From: an uncultured Campylobacter sp.
GTDB taxonomy: Bacteria > Campylobacterota > Campylobacteria > Campylobacterales > Campylobacteraceae
Direction of reading: 5' to 3'
DNA: 14,458 nt
Assembly: GCF_938017615.1 (NCBI RefSeq)
Contig: NZ_CALIJA010000185.1
Span: forward strand, 1 to 14,458
Positions within the stretch are counted from its first letter, which is position 1. Every line of letters begins with the position of its first letter. Position numbers and translations under genes: made by a program. Shown here one piece after another: positions 1-6,578 of the stretch. A model generated the notes under the pieces. It searched no databases, was not told where the DNA came from, and saw only the letters and a program-made list of their open reading frames with translations.

Positions 1-231
1 TTTATTCTCGATATTTTGATTTATCCTCGCCATGCTCACGCTATCGCTGTCTTTAAGCAGCCAAAATATCGCTCCGATAGCAACCGAGATCAATATCAAA
101 AGCCCCAGAATCGTCTTGTCGAATCTCAATACGAAATTCGGCTTAGATTTCAGGAAAGAAAACTGCTTTCTGTTTTTGTTATACTCTTCCCATTTTTTTT
201 CAAGTTCGTTTACTTCGTAAAATTCAAGCAT
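1..231 (-). CDS. ctsX: CtsX-like transformation system protein, N-terminal 77 codons (3' end beyond window)
   Basis: The frame is open from an ATG at 231-229 to the left edge, so the C-terminal part is missing. The visible protein starts MLEFYEVNELEKKWEEYNKN. It has a charged, probably cytoplasmic, N-terminus of about 40 residues, then one hydrophobic membrane segment at about residues 41-59 (ILGLLILISVAIGAIFWLL), then a polar stretch that would be periplasmic. Its start overlaps the ctsP stop by 8 nt (ATGCTTGA), as expected for translational coupling. In C. jejuni the order ctsR-ctsD-ctsP-ctsX-ctsE-ctsF encodes natural-transformation genes, and CtsX is an inner-membrane protein reported to work with CtsP. 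The symbol rests on gene order and topology, not on a sequence motif. ctsE (ATPase) and ctsF (platform protein) would be expected to the left. Confidence 0.7.
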   Translation of the reverse strand, partial: MLEFYEVNELEKKWEEYNKNRKQFSFLKSKPNFVLRFDKTILGLLILISVAIGAIFWLLKDSDSVSMARINQNIENK

Positions 232-1054
232 TTATTATCCCCGAGCCTATCGCTGCCATCTCTATAATTTTATTATTAATCTGCGAAAAACTAATTTCCG
301 TAGGTTTATTTACTTCGTAATACTCAAAAAGCTCATACATCTTATACATAAGCTTGTTGATGTTCCTCATATTGCCGTCCGTTAAATTTAAAATCAAATC
401 GAAATTATCGTCGCTAAACATAAAATAGTATTGTTGAAAGCCGTGAAGTACAAGCTTTTTTTCAATATACAGCTTGACTTCGCCTAAATTTGAATTAGGA
501 AGCTCGATGCTCTCCCAAATTCTAGTCTGAAAATAGTCCTTTGCGAGGCGATCTTCCTCGTCAGTCTTATGCACCGTAAATAAAAATTTAAATAATCTAG
601 TATCTGCCATAAGGCGAATTTTTTCTATTAAATTTCCTGGATACAGCTGAGCTTCATCGAGCAAAATAACGACCTGCTCTACCGCTCCGACATTGGTAGA
701 GATGCCAAATCTCTCTCTGTAAACCCGCATAAAATTTTCATAATTATCAATTGGCTCGCTAGGAGTTGAATGAAAAATCTGCGAATAAAGCTCTAAGAAA
801 AATTCTTTCTCATCAAAAAACGGCTGCGGCACAAATACGACTCTTACCTTTTTTTCAAGATCGACCTTGATCTTATTAAGCAAAAATGTCTTGCCGCAAC
901 CCGGTTTGCCGTAAAAAAGTATGAGTTTCAACGGCTTTTGCAAAGCATTTAAAATTTTATGATAAGCAAGGGTAGATTTATCGAGATTAACGAAGTCTGA
1001 GACTTCGTTATCCTCGATAAAAATCTCCTTGATCGCCGTATAGTTATTACTCAT
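224..1054 (-). CDS. ctsP: CtsP-like AAA ATPase of the transformation (T2SS/T4P-like) system
   Basis: A 276-residue P-loop ATPase of the ExeA/GspA type. The Walker A motif is at residues 49-56 (GKPGCGKT), Walker B at about 129-134 (VILLDE, with D133 and E134), and a sensor-2-like GNMRNINKL lies in the C-terminal third. There is no signal peptide or membrane segment, so it should act at the cytoplasmic face of the inner membrane. In C. jejuni, CtsP binds nucleotide and is needed for DNA uptake, probably in partnership with CtsX. The start overlaps the ctsD stop by 8 nt (ATGAGTAA) and the stop overlaps the ctsX start by 8 nt, so it is embedded in one operon. Unlike ExeA, I see no C-terminal peptidoglycan-binding domain. 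Confidence 0.85.
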   Translation of the reverse strand: MSNNYTAIKEIFIEDNEVSDFVNLDKSTLAYHKILNALQKPLKLILFYGKPGCGKTFLLNKIKVDLEKKVRVVFVPQPFFDEKEFFLELYSQIFHSTPSEPIDNYENFMRVYRERFGISTNVGAVEQVVILLDEAQLYPGNLIEKIRLMADTRLFKFLFTVHKTDEEDRLAKDYFQTRIWESIELPNSNLGEVKLYIEKKLVLHGFQQYYFMFSDDNFDLILNLTDGNMRNINKLMYKMYELFEYYEVNKPTEISFSQINNKIIEMAAIGSGIINA

Positions 1055-2558
1055 TTTCGTAGATGGATTTTGAGTAACCTAGCTCTTTAAGAGAGGTAGC
1101 AAGCGGCGCGCCGGTATTGTCAATGATATGTGGAGTTACTACAAAGATTAGCTCTGATGTGCTCAAAACATCGGCAGTACTTTTGAAAAGATTTCCGATT
1201 AATGGAATTTCAGCTAGCACAGGCACCCTAGTGTTATTCTTGGACTTAGTTGCACCAATCAAACCGCCTAAAATTACAGTATCGCCATCATCTACCCAAA
1301 CTACGCTTGAGAGTTTCTTTTGCAAGGTATCAGGTGCGATATCTCTTCTGCCGTTTTCTTTTCTTACATTATCTTCGGCATATTTAAGAGAACTTAAAGA
1401 CGGATTAATTCGTAGCATAATCCTATTATCATCTGAAATTTCAGGCAAGATATTCAAAAGAATACCTACAAAGATCGAATACTGATCATCCGACTGAGTA
1501 TCTCCGCCTTGATAATCACCTGTAGTAGTAGATTTCAATACGTAGTTAATGGTATCACCTACAGAGATAATAGCAGGCTGATTATTCATCGTAGTTACCT
1601 TAGGGCTAGATATGATTTTGGTTTTGCCCTTAGTCTCTAGGAAGTTAATCAAACCGTCAATATTGAAATTTAGATTAGCCCCTATCGTCCAAGTTCCGTG
1701 AGTATCGCTAGCCTTTCCTCTATTTCCGTTATCTATGTGATATCCTGAAAGCTTAGTCGGATCTCCACCTACATAGGTATTAAATCCTAGTTGAAATTTA
1801 CTCCAATCTATACCGGTGGTGTATTCGTTATTTAGCTCGACAGATATGATATTTACGTCTAGCAAGACTTGGCGACTAAGGCGTTTTTGCATACCGCTTA
1901 GATATCTATCGACGCGAGCTATCTGAGACTTCATAGCAGTAACAGTTACTAAACCGGCATTTTGATTTATAATAGGAGCGACTGCGACGTATTTTTCGGT
2001 ACCGTTATTTAAAACAGAGGTGATTTCCTCGCTAATCTTCTCCCAAAAATCAAATTTCTCTTTGGTAGTGATCTTATTATCGTCATTTTCTGTTTTATCA
2101 CTATCGCCATCATCTACTTTAGTAGGTGCGGAATCGACAGAAGATTTAGTAACAGCAGTACCTTCTCTAATAGAAGTGATGTAATCCACTTTAAAAGTCC
2201 TAGTCTCTAGCGCTGAAATTTTTAATATGCCATGAGAATACTCATAGCTTAGATTATTCTCTTTTATGAGTAGATCTAAAACTTCGCGTAAAGAAAGGTC
2301 TTTGATGCTTACGCCTTGCAGTGGCTTACTCATCTCCTCTTGAGCGATAGCGTCTTTTGCTACCACTGAAAAGCGGCACATATCAGATAGCTGAGTTAGC
2401 ATCTCGTTTAGCGTAACGGTATCGTTAATCTTAATATTTAGCGCCTTCCTATCGCAGTTACCTGCAGTTGCAGGAGCGGCATATAGACTAGTAGCCGTAA
2501 CAGACAAAGCAAGCATAGCGGCTATGCTAAGCTTTTTACTTATATGTAATAATGACAT
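1047..2558 (-). CDS. ctsD: CtsD-like secretin (GspD/PilQ family) for DNA uptake
   Basis: A 503-residue outer-membrane secretin. The N-terminus carries a signal peptide (positive KK at 8-9, hydrophobic 10-27, cleavage probably near SLYA-AP). Next is an STN/N0-type domain at about residues 39-118, then an acidic low-complexity linker at about 148-162 (DDGDSDKTENDDNK), then an N1-like region and the C-terminal secretin domain with the family hallmark VPVLAEIPLIGNLFKST and a final FVVTPHII strand. Cys35 and Cys61 flank the STN domain start and could form a disulfide (inference). It would form the channel through which DNA or a pseudopilus crosses the outer membrane. The start lies 23 nt inside ctsR. 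It is shorter than many GspD proteins, consistent with fewer N domains. Confidence 0.9.
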   Translation of the reverse strand: MSLLHISKKLSIAAMLALSVTATSLYAAPATAGNCDRKALNIKINDTVTLNEMLTQLSDMCRFSVVAKDAIAQEEMSKPLQGVSIKDLSLREVLDLLIKENNLSYEYSHGILKISALETRTFKVDYITSIREGTAVTKSSVDSAPTKVDDGDSDKTENDDNKITTKEKFDFWEKISEEITSVLNNGTEKYVAVAPIINQNAGLVTVTAMKSQIARVDRYLSGMQKRLSRQVLLDVNIISVELNNEYTTGIDWSKFQLGFNTYVGGDPTKLSGYHIDNGNRGKASDTHGTWTIGANLNFNIDGLINFLETKGKTKIISSPKVTTMNNQPAIISVGDTINYVLKSTTTGDYQGGDTQSDDQYSIFVGILLNILPEISDDNRIMLRINPSLSSLKYAEDNVRKENGRRDIAPDTLQKKLSSVVWVDDGDTVILGGLIGATKSKNNTRVPVLAEIPLIGNLFKSTADVLSTSELIFVVTPHIIDNTGAPLATSLKELGYSKSIYENE

Positions 2559-2964
2559 TTTGACTTCCTTGTTTTAGTGTTAGTTCGACTTTATTTTCAT
2601 CGTCGTTGGTAATAATAACGCTATTACCCGTTATTTGCACGATCTTATATGAGCCTACATACTCGCCCAAACCATACCACTTATCGTTTAGCTTAACCTT
2701 ATCACCCATAATACCTACTAGCTGATAACCTAGATCCACCTGCTGATTAGTTTCTCTAGGCGCATTGGCTTCTTTAGGATAGAACGGATCTTGCAAAGAA
2801 GCTATCTGCTCATCGCTAAGACCCACTCTAGGCTTACTAAGATCATCGAATATCGCATCGTACTTAGCTTTATAGGCTCCATTACTAGGCGCCACCGTCT
2901 GATTATTATCTACAGCAAATAGAGCAGTAGAAAGTAGCAAAGAGCATAAAATTAACTTTTTCAT
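2536..2964 (-). CDS. ctsR: CtsR-like PilP/GspC-type periplasmic connector
   Basis: A 142-residue protein with a signal peptide (MKKLILCSLLLSTALFA, cleavage probably after residue 17). The mature part has a disordered linker, a DPFYPKE motif near residues 59-65, and a C-terminal beta domain of about 65 residues (from YQLVGIMGDKV to the end) of the kind seen in PilP and in the HR domain of GspC. These domains link the inner-membrane PilN-PilO complex to the secretin. Its place directly before the secretin matches pilP before pilQ and Campylobacter ctsR before ctsD. The ATG shares one base with the stop of the PilO-like gene (TAATG). The symbol follows gene order; the PilP-like role is an inference from the beta-domain pattern and context. 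Confidence 0.72.
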   Translation of the reverse strand: MKKLILCSLLLSTALFAVDNNQTVAPSNGAYKAKYDAIFDDLSKPRVGLSDEQIASLQDPFYPKEANAPRETNQQVDLGYQLVGIMGDKVKLNDKWYGLGEYVGSYKIVQITGNSVIITNDDENKVELTLKQGSQNVIITYK

Positions 2965-3617
2965 TAGTAATTTACTCCCCAGATAGATATACCGATGCTT
3001 CCACCGATTTTGCCATTTTTAGTGGCATTGATATCCATCTTATTTACATCTACGATCATCTCCGATTGTTCGATAAGGTTGATATACCTAAGGACGTTCG
3101 AAAATGCTCCTTCAAATTTCACATCTATATCCAGCAAAGCTTCAGGCTGAAAAATTTGTTTGATGCTAGGCTCTCTTCTATCGCTGTGAATAGCATAAAT
3201 TTTAATATTGTTATTCTCTGCGATCGTTGAGAGGCTATCCATAAATTTAGCCCAGTTCTTTTCATTATAGGTAAGCTTCGAAATTTCTTTTAGCTTACCG
3301 TCTAGATACCCACGCTCTTCAATGATATTGTTAAGGTTGGTCCTAGCACCATTGAGGATATTGCGTTTATTATTAACAAAAGCATCAGGATCACCGCCAA
3401 AAAACTCGTTATACTCTCTTTGTGCGCCTTCAAGCTTAGTCGTGGCAGTACTTAGATTTGTCTCGCTCTCTTCTAAATACGGATCTGTATAGTTACTTAA
3501 AATAAAGTAAGCTACCACACCTACAAACAATAAAGCTATGTAAAAATAGTTATTTGCACTATTTCCCTTGGAGGCAAACCATTGATCAAGTTGATCTAAT
3601 GAACTTTTCTTTTTCAT
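2964..3617 (-). CDS. PilO/GspM-like inner-membrane protein of the transformation system
   Basis: A 217-residue bitopic protein. Its short basic cytoplasmic tail (MKKKSSLDQLDQWFASK) is followed by one membrane helix at about residues 24-41 (YFYIALLFVGVVAYFIL). A predicted coiled coil covers about 50-115, and the C-terminal half ends with alternating strands and helices (e.g. LDIDVKFEGAFSNVLRYINL), which fits the ferredoxin-like domain of PilO. In T4P systems PilO dimerises with PilN to form the periplasmic scaffold between the cytoplasmic ring and the secretin. It lies between the PilMN fusion and the PilP-like CtsR, the classic pilMNOP order. The start and stop both overlap neighbours by one base (TAATG), indicating tight coupling. 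I give no symbol because no Campylobacter name is certain to me. Confidence 0.75.
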   Translation of the reverse strand: MKKKSSLDQLDQWFASKGNSANNYFYIALLFVGVVAYFILSNYTDPYLEESETNLSTATTKLEGAQREYNEFFGGDPDAFVNNKRNILNGARTNLNNIIEERGYLDGKLKEISKLTYNEKNWAKFMDSLSTIAENNNIKIYAIHSDRREPSIKQIFQPEALLDIDVKFEGAFSNVLRYINLIEQSEMIVDVNKMDINATKNGKIGGSIGISIWGVNY

Positions 3618-5137
3618 TATTTAACCTCCACACTGATATTACTATCGTAAAAGACGGTTTTATTACCCTCTTGTAGCGCGATTGTTTTAGTATCCACGCC
3701 ATACACCTCTTTTTTACTGATATCCTCTAAAAGCTCGGTCATCTGCTTATCGTTTTTGGTGCGCACTTGAACAGTTAGAGTCCTATTCTCATCACCGATC
3801 CTAACCATATTGCCCTTATTTTTAACGACCATATTAGTTAGCTCAAAAATAGAAACACCCTTCATAGCGTAATTATTTTTCTTATCTAAGATGGCATTAA
3901 TTAGTTTGCGCCTGTCGTTAAGCTCCTTGCCACTCTTAGCAGCCTGGGCATTTACCTCTTTAGTCTCTTTATCCAAACGCGCACTTTCAGTTCTAGCTGG
4001 ACCCATCTTTTCCTCTAAACCTTTATATTCGCTAGTTTTATCATCAGCTACCATATTATTATAATAGCCGTAGCCAAAATTATACGCAGGATATGCAGCC
4101 CCAAGTAAGCAGCCTAGCAGCATATAGCCTATCAGCTTGCCGGTTGATCTTTGAGTCAAAGGCGGAGGTCTCATAAACGGCGAGTAGTTGTGATCATCGT
4201 CTTTGGTAACCAAATAATCTTGACCTACCAAGAACATCAAAATATCTAGCTGAGTGAGTGGATAATCTTTTGCGTTGATTGCAACGTTAAAATTAAAATC
4301 CTTGTATCTTAGCTTTAGATTATTTTCTACAAAAACCTCGATCGCAGGAATTTTACCAATATCCGTTCCGATATAAACGTTTTGAATATTGACGTTGTAA
4401 ATTTTACTAATACCGTTCAATACGTCGTTGATGTAGTAAAACATATCGTCAAAAATTTGGATCATATAATCGCGTTCGGTCGGATTTTCTAAATTTACTC
4501 CCTGTTTGGAGAGCAGTCTATAAAAGCTCTCTTCATCGACCCTGCTACCGACTAGCTCGACATATTTTTCATGCAAAAATTTTAGGTTGTATCTTACTTG
4601 GCGGGATTGAAAATATTCGCCATTTTGATACACTACCAAAAACGCATCGTCGCGTTGCAAGTAGATGAAGCAGTCGATTCCGTCGCGAGTTAGGACACCT
4701 CTATTATACAAGCCCTCGTATAAAAACGGAGCCATAGCCACATAGTCGATGTAGTTCGTCCTAGCGGCGATCGCATCGAATTCTGAAGTGAGTTTGGCAT
4801 TATCTACGACAAAGACATTGAAAATTCTATCATCGCCGCCAGCGCCTATTACCTCACTATAGGTGATTTTGTAATCCAAAGCGGTGTCAAGCCCCAGCTC
4901 CTCATACACCTTAACGACGATCGCATCTAAAAGATCCGCGTCCTCTACCGATCTGCTTATCTCGACCGTCGCAGTCATTATATCCTTATACGGAATATAT
5001 GAGACGTAAGTTTCCTTCGCACGATTCGCTTTTGAGAAGTCGTGCTCGAAAACTTCATTCTCACTTAGACCGAATATGGTTTGCGTGACTTTGTTAATCG
5101 CAACAATCGAACTAGCATTTTTACTATTCTTTGCCAT
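3617..5137 (-). CDS. Fused PilM-PilN (GspL-like) inner-membrane platform protein
   Basis: Starting at the ATG at 5137-5135 (MAKNSKNASSIVAINKVTQT), the product has 506 residues. Residues 1 to about 330 are soluble and cytoplasmic, with the alternating strand pattern expected of an actin-like PilM/GspL domain. One membrane helix follows at about 335-358 (LIGYMLLGCLLGAAYPAYNF), then a coiled coil (about 365-420), then a small C-terminal domain like the periplasmic part of PilN/GspL. One chain therefore appears to combine PilM and PilN. The frame is open up to a TTG at 5203, but ATG 5137 is preferred: it is preceded by GTGGAGTGTT, gives a hydrophilic N-terminus, and leaves room for the promoter at 5175-5203. 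The stop shares a base with the next ATG. Confidence 0.75.
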   Translation of the reverse strand: MAKNSKNASSIVAINKVTQTIFGLSENEVFEHDFSKANRAKETYVSYIPYKDIMTATVEISRSVEDADLLDAIVVKVYEELGLDTALDYKITYSEVIGAGGDDRIFNVFVVDNAKLTSEFDAIAARTNYIDYVAMAPFLYEGLYNRGVLTRDGIDCFIYLQRDDAFLVVYQNGEYFQSRQVRYNLKFLHEKYVELVGSRVDEESFYRLLSKQGVNLENPTERDYMIQIFDDMFYYINDVLNGISKIYNVNIQNVYIGTDIGKIPAIEVFVENNLKLRYKDFNFNVAINAKDYPLTQLDILMFLVGQDYLVTKDDDHNYSPFMRPPPLTQRSTGKLIGYMLLGCLLGAAYPAYNFGYGYYNNMVADDKTSEYKGLEEKMGPARTESARLDKETKEVNAQAAKSGKELNDRRKLINAILDKKNNYAMKGVSIFELTNMVVKNKGNMVRIGDENRTLTVQVRTKNDKQMTELLEDISKKEVYGVDTKTIALQEGNKTVFYDSNISVEVK

Positions 5138-5174
5138 AACACTCCACTTCCAAATGAAATTTTCTACGCTGCTA

Positions 5175-5203
5175 ATACTAATAGAAATAAAATAAAATGT
5201 CAA
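5175..5203 (-). promoter_or_regulatory. Candidate sigma-70 promoter of the pil/cts operon, overlapping the era stop codon
   Basis: On the minus strand a perfect TTGACA (5203-5198) is followed by a 17-nt, very T-rich spacer and TAGTAT (5180-5175), a four-of-six match to TATAAT. Transcription would start near 5168, giving a leader of about 30 nt before the ATG at 5137. The era TGA lies inside the TTGACA, so the operon can be expressed separately from era. A well conserved -35 box is unusual for Campylobacter promoters, which mostly rely on the -10 and upstream T-rich periodicity. The call is from motif reading only. Confidence 0.5.
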
Positions 5204-6069
5204 TAGATAAAATCGGTTTTTACCCTAAATTCGTCATTTTTCCAGCTTTTTTTTACAAAAACTGTTAATTTTAAGTAAATTTTGACCTTAGAAAAATTTG
5301 AAATTAACTTTTTGGCTCGAATTCCGATCCGCTTGATCGCCTCGCCGTTTTTGCCGATCAACATCTCTTTGTGAGAATTGGTGTCCGTTATGATCCTCGC
5401 ATAGACCGAGATTAGACCGGGTTTTTCCACTATTTTTTCCATCACGACGTCGCTACAATACGGGATCTCGTCGCTCATACTCTCAAAAATCGCCTCGAGT
5501 ATGAAGTCGCGATAAATTTCACGCTCGTTGGTCGCGCTTAAAATTTCAGGATCGTAAAAATACTCATGCTCGGGCAGAATTTTACAAATTTCGTCCAAAA
5601 CCTGCTTTTTATAGACCTTTTTTTTGATGCTAACGGGGATTATCGCTTCGAATTTATCGGTAAATTTTTGATATTGCAGCAGTTTTTGCACGATCTTTTC
5701 GTCGTTTGCTTCGTCAATTTTAGTTAAAATCACGATGTGTTTGGTGCTGGGGTTTAAATTTAAAAATTTTTCGTATTCAAAGGTATCATCGTGCACCGGC
5801 GCCAAAAATAGCACCAAATCGCAGCCCTCAATCGCCCCGAGCGCCACTTCAACCATCAGCTTATTCATCAGCTTGGCGCTTTCGTGCAGCCCGGGCGTAT
5901 CCGTGAAAATCACCTGATCTGCGCCGTTCATCGCGATGCCGTTAATCTTGCGGCGCGTGGCATTGATTTTATGCGAGACGAGCGAAATTTTCTCGCCGCA
6001 GAGATAGTTTAACAGCGAGCTCTTGCCCGCATTCGTCCGCCCAATGAGCGTTACAAATCCGCTTTTCAT
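5200..6069 (-). CDS. era: GTPase Era, 16S rRNA processing / 30S assembly factor
   Basis: A 289-residue GTPase with a C-terminal KH domain. The G1/P-loop is GRTNAGKS (residues 10-17), the switch I threonine is in NATRR (37-41), G3 is DTPG (57-60), and the KH signature IGKNGEAIKRIG starts near residue 238. Era binds the 3' end of 16S rRNA and helps mature the small subunit at the inner face of the membrane. The G4 motif reads TKID (116-119) rather than NKxD, and G5 reads VSIK rather than the usual SA(K). The start is ATG 6069, preceded by TAAGGAAAAT as ribosome binding site. The stop overlaps the -35 of the downstream promoter. Upstream it is separated from hslU by a long gene-free spacer. Confidence 0.96.
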   Translation of the reverse strand: MKSGFVTLIGRTNAGKSSLLNYLCGEKISLVSHKINATRRKINGIAMNGADQVIFTDTPGLHESAKLMNKLMVEVALGAIEGCDLVLFLAPVHDDTFEYEKFLNLNPSTKHIVILTKIDEANDEKIVQKLLQYQKFTDKFEAIIPVSIKKKVYKKQVLDEICKILPEHEYFYDPEILSATNEREIYRDFILEAIFESMSDEIPYCSDVVMEKIVEKPGLISVYARIITDTNSHKEMLIGKNGEAIKRIGIRAKKLISNFSKVKIYLKLTVFVKKSWKNDEFRVKTDFIY

Positions 6070-6578
6070 ATTTTCCTTAAATTTATAAATTTATCTTGCA
6101 AACGCAACACTAAGCCTTTGCGGGTAAATTTTAAAATCTCGTTTTGCGCAGGCCGGCTCCGCACGAGCGTGGGAATTTTAAAATTCCCACGCCGCACAAG
6201 CAAGTGAAATTTTAAAATTTCAAACTGCTCGGTAGCGCTAAATTTCACTTGCCTCAGCGCAGAATTTTATCTACTTCAAATTCTGCGCGCCATAAATTTT
6301 GCGGCTTCATAAACTAGCAACGAAATTTTAAATTTCATCCCACGACTACATTATATATAACCCGCACCGCACAGAATTCAATTATCCTTGAAATTTTACA
6401 ATCTTAAAATTTCAAAGCATCGTCAAATTTAAAAAGATAAAATTTCTGCGCATTTTAAAATTTCGCTACGTTTCGCGCCCGAAATTCCAGCGCTTTGCAA
6501 ATTCTAAGAGCGCATAATTTTCGCTATCCGCAAAATTCCACGACTCTGTAGAATTCTAAAAGTAGCTGTCGCGCCGCC
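6070..6578. repeat. Gene-free, palindrome-rich spacer between hslU and era
   Basis: About 510 bp without a supportable gene. It holds a dense set of inverted repeats built around AAATTT/AAAATTTT cores: a perfect 26-nt palindrome at 6167-6192 (half-site GCGTGGGAATTTT); a perfect 18-nt palindrome at 6205-6222 (half-site TGAAATTTT); a 13-bp inverted pair at 6200-6212 and 6240-6252 (GCAAGTGAAATTT); an 11-bp pair at 6257-6267 and 6278-6288 (GCGCAGAATTT); and an 11-bp hairpin with a 6-nt loop at 6388-6398 and 6405-6415 (TTGAAATTTTA). The era promoter is probably in the last 60 bp (A+T-rich GATAAATTTATAAATT near 6080-6095), but I cannot fix a -35. Function is unknown; it could be decayed sequence or a transcript-processing region. 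Confidence 0.7.

Noticed and set aside
5138..5203. TTG start for the PilMN protein at 5203
   Set aside because: It would add a hydrophobic 22-residue stretch translated from the promoter and leader and would overlap the era stop; ATG 5137 has a better ribosome binding site.
6066..6248. A 60-codon minus-strand frame upstream of era
   Set aside because: It runs across the 26-nt palindrome and other repeats, has no family features, overlaps the era start and is rich in residues expected from translated repeats.
6070..6578. CRISPR array in the repeat-rich spacer
   Set aside because: The repeats are palindromes of different lengths and sequences without regular spacing or constant repeat units, and no cas genes are present.
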